Shown piece after piece: positions 11,404 through 23,420 of a stretch of 64,000 bases of DNA. How positions within the stretch are numbered: position 1 is the first letter of the stretch; the number at the start of each line of letters is the position of its first letter. The notes beneath the pieces were generated by a model. That model searched no databases, was not told the origin of the DNA, and worked only from the letters and a program-made list of their open reading frames with translations. The DNA lies in assembly GCA_039602395.1 (NCBI GenBank), contig JBCNJP010000019.1, forward strand, positions 454,265 through 518,264. Reading direction: 5' to 3'. This DNA comes from Deinandra increscens subsp. villosa (taxonomy: Eukaryota > Streptophyta > Magnoliopsida > Asterales > Asteraceae). The translations under genes were made by a program, and so were the position numbers.

Positions 11404-13406
11404 GTTCTTTCTTTCATTGTCTCGTTCAATTCTTTAATTAAATTATACTTTAGGACATACCCATTCACTTGGATGTATAATTATATAAATCCCTATCTAT
11501 ACATACGTAGGTTGTATCAACGTCACTGTATGTGACGTAGTTCAGGATATCATTTAGAATGTGTTTAAATTATCTAATTTGCATTATCATGTTAGGAGTT
11601 ATTTTAAGAAAACTGATCATAAAGACAGATGATTAGATGATTTCCAGCTTTGGATATGCAATATGAATTTTGAAAACACATCATAGCGCCTCTTGGTTTT
11701 TTATATTTGTAGCAAACCTGCCAAGTATATATCATGTGTACAATGTGTGTGCCCGTATAATTCAGTTACATAAGACATAAGTACAGATAGCAAGTTTGTA
11801 ATGGGTCATGTATTACTCCTCGCCGTAACAGCGAAACATGCCACTTGGGTTGGATTGGAATACAAAGACACTTTTTTGTCCCTTACTCAGGTCTCATAAT
11901 ATGTGATTTAGTACATGTTAAATTTGAACAACTAGGAAAAGTATCTTAGTGGTCTGAACTTTCATTTGTAGTTTAGAAATGACATCAGCTGATATTTTGG
12001 TTTCTGTAGAGTCTTGCAAGTTGCATCTTATGAGAGAAGATCTCATAAAATGGGAAGATTATTATACTAATCTGTTGATAGGTATCTCTCTGACTTTCAA
12101 GTTTTCAAATATGCAATGGAATTAGCATTTATATATCATTGTTCGTCATTGTTCTGTAGCACATCTCAAGTCCTCATCAGGTTTCATATTTTTCATGCTA
12201 TCCAATGCCATTTTTATCAACTAAGGATTAGAGACGTGACATGTAGTTTTGTAGGACGTCAAATAAATTTATTGAAAGTATGTATGAGTGATGTAGATTT
12301 ATGGATGGATAAGATAGATGGAAGGTTAACACGAGCACAAAAGACTCCTAATATTTGCAGCCACCAAGTCATACAAGTTGGGCAAAAATAGGAACCGCTA
12401 CAAGTCAAACAAATATACATATACACTAAAATTATATACCTTCTATGTTTTTTCAAGTGCTAGATAAGTAGTCCATTTGCTTGAAGGGCTGTCTTCTAGC
12501 CCCTAAATGCCGATTTGTCAAATTTATACTTGTGCATGTGTATGAGGTCATATGGGTGCTACATGTTTAGTTTTATCGATTTTTTTTTTTGTTTTTAATG
12601 TTTGATAAGTTTTGTTAATTTGTTTTCGCTGAGTATATCTACATATATGTATGGTTTCCATAAACAGGTTATTTATGTATTTGTTATGTGTTATGTGATT
12701 AAAGAATATTACTCCTATAGTCCTATCATACACAGCTTGCCCGTTGCAAAGCGTGAGCGGGTCCTTATTTAAAAACTATTACTGTACATTTAGTATTCTT
12801 TTTACAGCTTATCTTTTCTGAATTGTAACATCTCTTACATTTTCATAGGTGTAAGTAATTATGATGCAGGAGCATCCGGATTTAATTAACGAACCCGTGC
12901 CCGGTGACATGTCAAAGTGCACACAACTCGGGACGTGATTTCGTGATTCATGTGTTAAAAATACTCGGATTGATCAACTAAAAGTTTGAAAGGAGATATC
13001 GAGATTTTGAAGTTTAATATTTGGAAGATATCATCCGAAGTTAAAACGTGGCCGGGTTTTGATCAGAAGTTATTTAAATTGATTATTTTCTTTAATTATT
13101 TATTACCAGTTTTATTTTTATTATGTTTATCTTTTAGTTTAGACACTATTAAGTATTTAGGATTTGGTTTATTAGTGTAGATTAGTTTTTATTGAGATTA
13201 TATGTGAAGAACCTAGAATTTTTGGACCTTTAGAGTCTATTTGAGATTTTAAATAATCAGGTATTCTTGATGCATTTGATCGTTTCTAAAACTGCATCAA
13301 ATTACAACTATAGTTTAACATTATCATCAAATAATACACATTATTCTATATTCTCTAAATAATATTGTAACATCTACTAATAGATTGATATGCAGTTTAA
13401 GTTTTT
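11402..13406. other. Intergenic sequence, no gene recognised
   Basis: AT-rich, with several ORFs under 95 codons and no domain. A hairpin-like CCCG...CGGG at about 12739-12760 recalls a Helitron 3' end but has no CTRR terminus. The 12840-13200 stretch has higher complexity and may be an old retroelement tail (weak). Confidence 0.5.
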
Positions 13407-13682
13407 AGCTTTTCTACCTGGTTGTTTGTAACTTGTAACTAAAGAGCATACATCTTTCGTTCACATTATTTGAAAGACTTTGCTGATTAGGAGGTTCTTA
13501 AATTATCATTCAGTATTTGGAAATTAGTTTTATTAGTATTTTGTTTATCAAATAAGTAGTTAGTATTTTTTTATTATGCTATGCTACTGGATTGCTTTTA
13601 ATTATAAAAATGATAGTTGAGACTACGTACTATCGGGGCCAAGTAATAGTTTGGATTATTAAAATCCAATTTGCCTTATTAT
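13407..13682. repeat. Copy of RVE6 intron 6 fragment
   Basis: Diverged duplicate of 5743-6029, joined at its right end directly to repeat copy R3. RVE6 exons 7-8 and the ATT repeat are missing from this copy. Confidence 0.8.
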
Positions 13683-13683
13683 G

Positions 13684-14218
13684 GCTATGTTCGGGAAATC
13701 AAATATAAATTATAGACAACGGGTCGATCGAGATATATATAGAGATTTATCACTCGATTCAACTCGAAGAGATTCCTAAATTGAGTTCCGGATATGGAAA
13801 TCATCATCGAGACTCGAGTAAAGGTTCCAAAGAACACCATGAAAGTGGCCAAACTTGGATCAACAATGGATAATGCAATCTCTTTAAACTTAGGAAATCA
13901 AATGAACTTTCTTTTAACATAATTCACCAGTTTAACAAAAACAAGTTCAGACACATATGAAGAGAAGAGTCTACTACTATATATGGCCTATTAGGAAATA
14001 ACAAAGGTTATGGACTAATCCTAATGCCAAGAGTATAAGTACAAAAGCGTAAAAAAAGAAACAACAACAAAAGAGCAAATTTGAAGCAAATTTGTAGATG
14101 GTAGGAAACGTGGACTGTTAAGCACGCATGGGATCCTTCAACAATCATCACCGTGAGTGTTGACCCCTTTCCATATTTTCGACCCATACCCAGATAAATC
14201 CGGCATGTTGAATGGCTA
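13684..14218. repeat. Local dispersed repeat, copy R3
   Basis: Third copy of the R1/R2 repeat, with TCGATCGAGATAT, TCAACTCGAAGAG and CCTAATGCCAAGAGTA in the same order. It has the uninterrupted site where R2 carries a SINE. It ends beside the MULE remnant. Confidence 0.75.
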
Positions 14219-14250
14219 ATTCAACAAGTACCAAAATTCACTTGTTTTGA

Positions 14251-14742
14251 GCATTACCCAACCCGTTCATGTTACCACCTGTAGTACCTACGTAAGTTTG
14301 CTTTCACTAAAGACACTGAGTTTGACATCATGTAAGCGGATCAAGTAGTGGGTCCCCACAAGCTATGTTCTTTAACTTAACTTTGTTGTCGGATTCGTTG
14401 CTGCTATGGTTTGGGTGGTGATATGTTGCTATATGTTTAAATTCTCCTACAAGTGGCTTCATGTACCCTTTCACATCATTCCTAAATCGATCCCCGTGAA
14501 CCTGTTTCCTCACCCTCGACAACACCACACTCATGTATGCTTTACAGCTTGTCAGAATAGGTGATATGTTCCTATATGTACACCATTACACCAACTGTTT
14601 GAAAGGATAAATAGAAAACCCATGGTTACGAAAATGCAACATGTAAAGCCTAGCTAGCTTGTGTTAACCTGAGTTCTCATGATGCGGCTTGTGCTGTAAA
14701 CACTAGTTGTAACATCCGTGTATATCCTTTTCTTCCTGTGAC
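14251..14742 (-). other. Downstream part of MULE remnant
   Basis: Minus strand, following the truncated transposase. An ORF at 14534-14328 (68 aa) starts MSVVLSRVRKQVHGDRFRND and is followed by stops. It reads as protein-like but I do not recognise it. The catalytic DDE domain expected here is absent. Confidence 0.35.
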
Positions 14743-15940
14743 CTATTTCATAACCGTTAACTTTTCTTTCACAGATGCATGTATCTCCTTAGCTGGCCAA
14801 TATGGGTTTGCCTTGAAAATTGGCAAAAATTCAAAAGCCACAAAATGAGTGGTAAGCTGCATGTTCCTTGTCATGTTTCTTTGACAACTATGTGTGGTAG
14901 CAACCCTCTTTAACATAAAACACCCTTTTTGTTCATTAACAGACAAATATAGCTTAAAGGGGCAACCAACAGAACAAGTAACACCTATTCTACCTTGCCT
15001 TTTCCTATCACTTACACTTATCCTTAAATTCCCGCCATTAGTAACTGCATACCTTCTAACAACATCTTTGAAAGCAGATCTTGTTGGAAAGCTAGTTCCA
15101 ACAACCCAAGTCCACCTACTCCAATCTGTATCCTGAGTAACAGTAGGCACAACTAGCTTATACTTCTTCCCTCTTATGTTGTCATCATCACTTTCTCCAG
15201 GGGAGTCAACATCTCCTTCTGAGTCTTCATAAGAGCTATTACCTTCATCTTTTGCAGGTTCATCCTGGGTTTCAACTTGGTTATCAGCTGGACCTTCAAA
15301 TGAATTATCCTTTTTCCTCAATATGTTTTCTACCAGGTGCTTTTGGGATAATTCAGAAACCTTGTTTACCTTCACTATAGTTTTAACTGATGCTTGCCAC
15401 TCTTCATCATCAGCATCAGATTCAGATCCAATGGCTTCCTTATGCAGCCCCACAGATCTGGTTTCTCCTCCTACCACAGCTACCTCATCTCCTTCCCTAA
15501 TATATTCAACACCTCCTGAATCTGACTCTCATTGAAGTGGGCTTGAATGGGCTTCAACAGTACTGGGTTGGGCTTTTTGGTTAATGGATCGATCTGGGTT
15601 GTTGGATAATGGGCTCAACTTCTGGTATGATAGGGTTCACATATATATTCACAACTCCACTGAATTCGGGGCCTAGTATGTCTACCATACTTGCTACATC
15701 ATTATCATCAACCAAAGGTAACAAACCACCATCGAAATCCATAGGTGGAACAACCCAATGGAGAGAAAACCATCCCTTCTTGTACTTTCCATACTCTACA
15801 GCATAATCTGAAAGTTCAAAAAAGGACATCTTGTCCAACTCAATGGAAATTCCAGTTGACATACCTCCGGAATAAAGGGCGATCGGTTTGAATTTGATTT
15901 CACCTCCATAGTGTAGGTTGATGTATATATGATCAACCAT
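14743..15940 (-). pseudogene. Degenerate Mutator-like (MULE) transposase, N-terminal half
   Basis: Reading leftward, the ORF at 15940-15581 (119 aa) matches the PB1-like N-terminal domain of plant MULE proteins: FFELSDYAVEYGKYKKGWFS, then GLLPLVDDNDVASM and FSGVVNIYVNP. A frameshift near 15580 leads into the 15477-14743 frame (244 aa), with an acidic linker and then a MuDR-type DNA-binding/zinc region: FPTRSAFKDVVRRYAVTNG, CSVGCPFKLYLSV and THSCQRN. The frame stops right after VKEKLTVMK, where intact proteins continue into the DDE transposase domain. It is therefore truncated, frameshifted and inactive. A nested hAT pair sits about 200 bp upstream of its start codon. Confidence 0.85.
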
Positions 15941-16145
15941 TGCTTTGGTCTTTCACGCTGGGAGTGTAATTAGCTACTCAATGCAGAACGATGGTGATAG
16001 TGTGAGAACAATCGGATTAGGGTTCTTCTCAGATTGAATGAGAGGGGGGACGGATAGTGTGAGTATTGATTAGGGCTAGATTAATGATATTGGGGTGAAT
16101 CTTGACACGTCAGCAAGTGACTGGGTCTTCATTGTCTACGTACGC

Positions 16146-17806
16146 TAGGGTTGAGCAAAAAACCGAATTAACCGAGCCAGAACCAAATTAACCGACAAAA
16201 CCGAACCGAAAATAACCGAACCGAACAAAAAACTAATAATAACCGAACCGAAATCGATATTTTCGATTCGGTTTCAGTTATTCTTTTTCCAATAACCGAA
16301 GTAACCGAACCGAACCGTTCTTATATAAAACCATATATGTTGCTATGGTACATTAATAGGCTTGGCATGACGTAATTCTTTGACTTCAACGTTGAAACTA
16401 TTGTTCAATGGATATGACTTTAGACTCCATCTTTCTCTTCTAATTCGATGCATACAAGTTTCTGCACATACTCGGTCCCTCCTATGGTTATGCTCCTTTG
16501 TCACCAGCTCCAATTAACCTTTTTTTAGACATGTTTTATTTCATTATTTCGTAACTTTACATGGATGTCCAGTTCTTCACAATTGATTTGAGCTTGATTT
16601 CTAATTCATTACACATTTATATAACAACAGTGCTGTAATTTTGTTTAAATTATTTCTCTATATAATTATAATAATGTTACTTTATTCACTTGGAATGAAT
16701 TGACATAAATCGAAATATAAGCATTCTATTATCAACTTTAGTAAGTAAACAACAAATTGTTTGGGACATCGGATGGTTACATAGCAACAGCTATTGTAGA
16801 ATTATTTTAAGAGATTGTTTGGACAGTCCCACATTGTAGGGCTGGCAAATCGTGTCAGACACGACCTGTTAAGACACGACACGATAAGACACGACACGAT
16901 TGGTCTCAAACACGAACACGACACGAAAACTTTTCGTGTCTAGTTTTCAAAACACGAACACGACATGTATTTTAACGGGTCGACACGATAAGACCTGTTT
17001 AGACACGAAACTTTAACTAATCGACGGTCGACACGATAAAACATGTTTCACTCAACCTGTTTAGACACGAACACGACCTGTATTTTAATGAGTTTAAGAA
17101 TTGAGAGATTTATGAGTGTATGTTATGGTAGAAATGGCATGGAATTTTGATAGACGTCACCTAATAATCTAATTCTAATATATCTTTAATATATTATTTA
17201 AAAAATATATATATTATTAAAATATAAACGTGTCTTAACAGGTTAACAGGTTTCGACCTGTTAAGACACGAAAATTAACAGGTCTTAACAGGTCGACCTG
17301 TTAACGACACGAAACCTGTTAAGCCCAAACACGAAACCTGTTAACATTTTCGTGTTTCGTGTCGTGTTTTCGTGTTCGTGTTAAAATTGCCAGCCCTACC
17401 ACATTGCTTTCTAAACAAACTTGTAGTGATACCTACTATTACAAATTAAATTTCAATCCCAGATGGTTAGTCATAGAAAAGTTTCAAGTGAAACTTTGCT
17501 TATAAAAGAAAGGACTAGCTTGAACTAATTAAAATCTTGCAACCCACTAGCTTGACCTTTTTAATTTTTAATCTTGTTTGGTTAAATGTCCAAGCAAGTT
17601 ATTGGGCATTATTTTTATGAGAATTTTAAAATTTTAATCCAATTCGGTTAACCGACCCAAACCGAACCGTATTGATATTGAAAACCGATTAACCATAACC
17701 GACATTAACCGAAACCGACAGTTAAGAAAATCTGATTAACCAAAAATTCGGTTATGATCACGGTTAAGGGTTAAAACCGACCCAAACTGACCCATGCTCA
17801 CCCCTA
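16146..17806. mobile_element. Outer non-autonomous hAT element
   Basis: A 1661-bp insertion with a perfect 8-bp TSD acgtacgc (16138-16145 and 17807-17814) and terminal inverted repeats TAGGGTTGAGCA (left) and TAGGGGTGAGCA (right, opposite strand). Sub-terminal arrays of AACCGAACCGAA-type words occur at both ends in opposite orientation, a common hAT feature. No transposase ORF. It interrupts the 5' flank of the MULE remnant and is itself interrupted at 16837-17398. Confidence 0.92.
16837..17398. mobile_element. Inner hAT element nested in the outer hAT
   Basis: A 562-bp insertion with a perfect 8-bp TSD ccacattg (16829-16836 and 17399-17406) and terminal inverted repeats TAGGGCTGGCAA at both ends. 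The interior is built of ACACGA, GACCTGTTAAGACACG and related short words on both strands, giving strong foldback potential. Non-coding. Confidence 0.93.
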
Positions 17807-17814
17807 ACGTACGC

Positions 17815-18369
17815 AAGTGACGGGGATAAAAGGGTGACACATCAGCAACTCATTAACAGACGTTTAAAAATTGGACGGAAAGATTATTCATAAAAATGGG
17901 GTTCATTTATAGGACTGTTTTTATACAAAAAAATACTTAAGATTATTATCGGCCAATTGTCAATAGTTAGGATTATATATGTCCACTTTTGCTTTTATTT
18001 TTTATATATCAAATTATCAACACTATACTCATATTATAGACAAAGAATTAAGATACTTGATTTTATATAGTACTATAATTTAAAAAATATAATATCATCG
18101 TATAAAATAAAAAAAGTTATGAAAATTTAACATTGTAAGTTCATAATCATATTTGTTCCCAATTTTTCTTTTTTAAATGATTAAGTAGCTAGCATTTGAT
18201 CTGATAGAGTATTCCGCGCGCATATGGCGGTGAAGTTGTTACGTTCGTCACTGTTTCAAATTAATACCACCATGCAACCTAACTAATCTTCGATCCTTGA
18301 GCAGTTAAGGTTTAATTATTTGTACAGTAAACCCTAGCTAGCTAGCTAATTCCACGTACGAATGAATTA
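17815..18369 (+). other. Displaced MULE 5' end and upstream region of the receptor-like gene
   Basis: 17815-17960 continues the MULE flank interrupted by the hAT. It ends near CGGCCAATTG; the reverse strand reads CAATTGGCCGATAATAATC, resembling words in the MULE terminal repeat at 36192. From about 17970 to 18369 the DNA is AT-rich and should hold the promoter of the following gene; no specific box is certain. Confidence 0.4.
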
Positions 18370-20589
18370 ATGTCAATCGGCGGCGTATTATCATCATTTC
18401 TCTCCACCCCAACTCAATTCTTCGGCCTCAAACTATGGATCACTTGCCTAATTGGTTTACTATTATTATTAATCCTCCTCCTCCTCCTCCTCATCATCAT
18501 CGTTTATGTGATCTGCTCCTCCTCTACCCGCCGGAAACAACTCATTAATAATAAAAGGAATATTTGTGATTTATGCTCCAGCAGCAGCAGCCGCGTGGGA
18601 TTAACTTCTTCTTCGATGGAGCACCAGGTGGTTAATTACTACTCCTCATCTGGTCTCAGCAGCAATATTCGGTTAGGAAGCGGTATTCATCATCATGTGG
18701 TAGATATGCAGCAACCCTCCGGCTCTGGCGGGCGGTGCAGGGATTATAGTGCAACGGAACTTCATTTAGCCACGGATGGATTTAGCCTAGCCAATATGAT
18801 GATCGGCAGCAGCAGCGGATCAGAGGTTTATCGTGGCATTTTGTTGGATGGTCAAAGAGTTGCAGTCAAGACATTTACTATAAGCTGCTGCAACAGGTTT
18901 TAATTTTCTTATTTTGGCCGGCGCATTTAACTTAATTTATATTTTCTTTCTTCAATTTCTAAAAAAATTTAAACCAGGTAGGGTTGCTTTCATGCATATT
19001 ATCACACCGGCCGTTGGTTTGGTTTGGTTTTGTTTTACTGATGGGATGGTATTTGTTCTTTACATATATACAGTGAGAATAATGACAATAATGTTGATGA
19101 GTTTATTGAACAAGTGGAAGCCATTTGGCGCCTCAGACACAAAAATTTGGTGAAACTACTTGGGTACTCTATTCAAGGAGCCAAGAGGTTGTACGTTGTG
19201 CATGACTTTATTAGTTTCCAAGCTTTTTTATTATTTTTTTTCTAACCAAGGTGAACTATTAATCGTATAATCATATATACGTACATATATATAACTAGAT
19301 TGTAAGCAAAGAAAAAAACTCCTACTAGCTAGTAACAACAAGTTGTTAAATCATGAATGTTAGGATGCTTGTCTATGATTACATAGACAATGGCGATCTA
19401 CACCAATGGCTTCATGGTCGCGTAACTACAAGAATTAGTCCATTAACGTGGAATATCCGGATGAACATTATATCTGGCATCACAAAAGGGTACTACAAAC
19501 GTACATATATATGTTTTCTTTATTAATTCGGCACGTATATATATATGTTAATTAGCTAGATGATTACAATCAAATTTTATGTTAACAATTGTTGCATGTT
19601 TTCTTGTATCTAGGTTGGTCTACTTACACGAGGATAGTGAACCAATTGTTATACATCAACGTTTGAAATCTAGTTGTATACTTTTAGATCGCCAATGGAA
19701 TCCTAGGATATCATATATTGGTATCACAAACCTCCTTGAACCACAATCATCCATGACTCGTTTTCTTAATGGATCAGCATCAGGGTTAGTTTAATTGTTA
19801 CATCCTTTGACATTCAATTCATATGATCTTTGCTTCTTACAATGCATGTTTTCTTTTATATATAAACACATGTACTATAAGAATTAAAATTTTCATCACT
19901 ACTACAAAATCGGGTATATATTTACAATCATCACCATTTCGGTTGTATATCTATTGCAAATGGTATTTGCGATGGATTTGCAAATGAAACCTTTGTCGCT
20001 AATCGGTTGACTTATAATAAGTCTTAACTATTTGGTTTATGATATTCTATTTTTTGCAGTTATGCTGCTCCGGAGTATATCTTCACACATAACTTTAACG
20101 AGAAAAGTGATATTTATAGCTTTGGAGTTCTGATAATGGAGATTATAACGGGAAGAATGCCTATAGAAATTGTTGAATTTGGTAGAAAGGTTCGATTTTT
20201 CTTGCTTGTTATTACTGTTCTTCATTATTAAGAGCGTATGATTGAGGGTGAACATATATACTACGTAGGAGTACTTGGTAGAGTGGCTAAAATCCAAGGT
20301 TAGGGATCAAAAGATGGATGATATTATAGACCCAAATCTAGCAGAAGTGCCATCGTTAAAGGAGCTCAAGAGGATCATACTGATTGCACTTCGATGCGTT
20401 GATCCAGAAGTTGAAAACAGACCTACAATCGGAGATATTATTCACATGCTCCAACCATGTGACTTGCTTCTTGATGATGTAAGTACTAAAATTCATTCTT
20501 TGTAATTAATTATTTATTTGTTTATTATCAATGTCTGGTTTTTAAGATTTGCAATATTCATGCAGGATTCTGTAACTGATAGTACCTGA
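18370..20589 (+). CDS. Receptor-like membrane pseudokinase (7 exons)
   Basis: Member of the plant receptor-like kinase group with a very short extracellular part (At2g42960/At3g59110-like, from memory). Exons: 18370-18896, 19074-19187, 19364-19489, 19614-19784, 20060-20189, 20269-20478, 20566-20589; 433 residues, all phases consistent. A transmembrane helix (about residues 20-50, LLLLLILLLLLLIII) is followed by a basic stop-transfer. The kinase domain runs from about residue 125. Kept features: VAVK lysine, the helix-C glutamate, LVYDYIDNGDLHQWLHG, APEY, SDIYSFGVLIMEIITGR and the RCVDPEVENRP region. Lost features: the glycine loop reads IGSSSGSEVY, the HRD loop reads HQRLKSSC (no catalytic Asp or Asn), and DFG reads YIG. 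The reading frame is intact, so a non-catalytic plasma-membrane signalling role is likelier than simple decay (inference). The exon 6 acceptor could be 3 bp later. Confidence 0.88.
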
Positions 20590-21876
20590 TAGCCCTTGAT
20601 GTGTTTTAGGAGTACGTTGTTCTACAACAATATTTATCTATCTTAGAATATTCTTAACTAAGATATGAATGTATAATTTGTAGGTCTTTATATATGAATT
20701 TATCTTTTTAGTTTTGACTTTGTTTGGGCTCTAATTGACATTAAATTTTTATGTGTTCAAAGATAACATTGTTGTCTTTATTAACTTTACTTTTCAACTC
20801 CATCACTTTGATGCTCAATGTTACAAAATTAATAGAGTAAACCGCACGAAATGTCAATGCGGTTTATAAGTATTGCCGTTTTGATTTCGAGATTTAAAAA
20901 AAGTGCTAAAGGCAAACATTTTACAAAAGCCGACAATTCGTTATGCTTAGTCTCTAACTTGGATTTTTTTTTTTGAGTGGTAGAATTTTGTTCCCCTAAA
21001 ACGAACACTAGCAAGACGCTTGCTGGGTGAAAAACGGGTTGTGTATGAGTGGAAAATAATAGAGAAATTGATAGGTTGATGCTTATACATGAAGTGGGTT
21101 TCTAGTGTAGAAAATGCATATAATATGTGATGTTGGTATGTTCGATCTAAACTTATGAATATCAATATTGCGTGCAGTGACCTTAAATGGATATATGTGT
21201 TTTCCCCATCCCGGTATGCATGGTTTAAAAAATTGAGTCCCGATGAGTGGTATTTATACCTAGTATTCATTTCTCACGCACCATGTTTCATCATTATTTC
21301 ACCATTATTGCTTTCTAGCCTAGTGGTATGGAGTTTGCCCCACCACATAAGTGGTGAGGTTTCAAATTTTTGCAAGTGCAAGAATTGATGTAATTCATGA
21401 AGAAAAACTTGTTAAAAAACCATGTTTCAGACACCTCCACCTAATAAAATTAATTAGTCCTGCATCGGTTAAAAAAATGGGGAAAAAGAAAAGAAAACAA
21501 AGAAAAATGGGGAAAAAGAAAAGAAAAAAAAAAGAGATTGAGAAAATAATTGGAGGAGAATCTCGGATATCACGTAGAATGGAAAAATAAATCGACTTAA
21601 CCTCTATTTTGTCATAATGGTGGTGCATAGTCCCTTTCATGTGGGGGTTAGTGAATCCTCAAGTGATCATGAGGTTTGGGTAGGTTTTTCTATGTATGCT
21701 CGAGTATGAGGACGGTTAAACATAATGGTAATCTTGTACATTATTAAGCACAATATATTTAGTTGGAATTAAACGGGTCGAGTTTAAAGTGGACAAAATA
21801 TACTGACAATCACAGGTAATGTAGAGTTTGTGCAATAAGATTGACTTACCGATTATGATTTCATTACGTATCTTTC

Positions 21877-21879
<3 letters not shown>
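20590..21879. other. Intergenic region before the TA-flanked array
   Basis: No gene recognised. 21478-21530 holds an A/G-rich tandem ATGGGGAAAAAGAAAAG word (two units). The last bases before the TA tract, TATCTTTCCCC at about 21869-21879, could be the right end of a further element of the TA-flanked type, but no left partner was found. Confidence 0.5.
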
Positions 21880-21909
<30 letters not shown>

Positions 21910-21914
<5 letters not shown>

Positions 21915-22670
21915 AGGTTCATGTGAAAACAACTTTTATTGCGAAAACACGAAAACAAATATTAAAACCTCTATAACTTTTTCATACGTTCATATTTTTT
22001 AAAAAACAATTTCACCAAAATCCTTAAAATTATGTTATCTTTAGTTCTGGAAAATTATTTTAAAAAAATCAAGTTTTTTTTATTTTTTATAATTGCACAT
22101 GTGCAATAATATATTTTTTATTATTATTGCACATGTGCAATAATATTAAAACCTCTATAACTTTCTCATACGTTAATAATTTTTATAAAAAATTGCACCA
22201 TAAATCTTATAATTCTGTTATCTTTAATTCTGGAGAAAATTAATATAAACTTCAACGTTTTTGTTTATTTTTGATTATTGCACATGTGCAATAAAAAACT
22301 ATTATTGCACATGTGCAATAATATTAAAACCTCTATAACTTTTTCATACGTTAATATTTTTGATAAAAAATTGCACCATAAATCTTATATAATTCTGTTA
22401 TCTTTAATTCTGAAAAAAATTAAATAAATAACGTTTTTTTTAAATATTGCACATGTGTAATATAATTAATACTTATTATTGCACCTGTACAATAATAAAA
22501 AAATCACGAAATTTTAATTGTTAAATTTTTTTCCAGAATTAAAGGTGACATAATTCTAAGACTTTTGGTGTACTTTTTTTTTAAAAATATTAACGTATGA
22601 AGAAGTTATTAAGGTTTTAATATTTGTTTTCGTGTTTTCGCAATAAGATCTTGTTTTTATTTGATCCTTC

Positions 22671-22673
<3 letters not shown>
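21910..22673. mobile_element. (TA)n-flanked TIR element E2
   Basis: A 764-bp element between TA tracts 21880-21909 and 22674-22717. The left end is GGGTAAGGTTCATGTG; the right end on the opposite strand is GGGGAAGGATCAAATA. Both then run into ATTGCGAAAACACGAAAAC and AATATTAAAACCT, so the inverted repeats exceed 60 bp. The interior has three tandem units of about 180 bp starting AAAACCTCTATAAC (about 21964, 22147, 22326), each carrying the palindrome TTGCACATGTGCAA. Non-coding. Confidence 0.85.
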
Positions 22674-22717
<44 letters not shown>

Positions 22718-22719
<2 letters not shown>

Positions 22720-22956
22720 TTTGGGGTAAAATACATCCAGCAAAAACGCTACATCCATTGCGGATTCATCTGGGGCGTCCATCAAGATCATCCAACAGCC
22801 ATGATCTATGGTGTTTCCGCCTATGGTGTTTTTTTCCCCCACCGAAAACACCATAGGCGGAAACACCATAGATCCTGGTTGTTGGATGATCTTGATGGAC
22901 GCCCCAGATGAATCCGCAATGGATGTAGCGTTTTTGCTGGATGTAGGCTAACTCGA

Positions 22957-22959
<3 letters not shown>
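22718..22959. mobile_element. (TA)n-flanked foldback element E3
   Basis: A 242-bp element between TA tracts 22674-22717 and 22960-23007. From CATCCAGCAAAAACGCTACA to the centre, the two arms (about 22736-22840 and 22848-22947) are complementary for roughly 100 bp, with two mismatches seen by eye and a loop of about 10 bp. The ORFs across it are frames of the hairpin, not genes. Confidence 0.88.
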
Positions 22960-23007
<48 letters not shown>

Positions 23008-23010
<3 letters not shown>

Positions 23011-23420
23011 GAGGGATATAATGAAAACCTCTCCGAGTTTGGAAAACCGTGAAAACCAAGCTAAAAAATTCGGTTTTTGTTCCGATTTTTTTATGGTGAT
23101 TCTCTAAGTTAAAAAAAACCCTTTATACAAAAAAGTAAAAAAAACGCCTAGTAAATATTTTTTAACTGATGTTACATACGTAACAGGGTACTGTTACATA
23201 TGTATAACAGGGTACTGTTACATATGTAACATCGGTTATAATTTTTTTTTTAAAATATTTACTAGGCGTTTTTTTATATTTTTTTGCATAAAGAGGTTTT
23301 TTTAACTTAGAGAATCACCATAAAAAAATCAAAACAAAAATCAAATTTTTTAGCTTGGTTTTCACGGTTTTCCAAACTCGGAGAGGTTTTCATATTATCC
23401 TTCCTCTCTCTCTCTCTCTA

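Noticed and set aside
12733..12770. CCCG...CGGG hairpin resembling a Helitron tail
   Set aside because: No CTRR terminus follows and no 5' partner was found.
19896..19990. CACTACTACAAAATCGGG in pseudokinase intron 4, resembling an En/Spm (CACTA) end
   Set aside because: No inverse TAGTG end and no 3-bp duplication found.
22624..23059. Overlapping ORFs on both strands across 22624-23059
   Set aside because: They read the E3 hairpin arms and TA tracts (IYIYIY repeats), not a gene.
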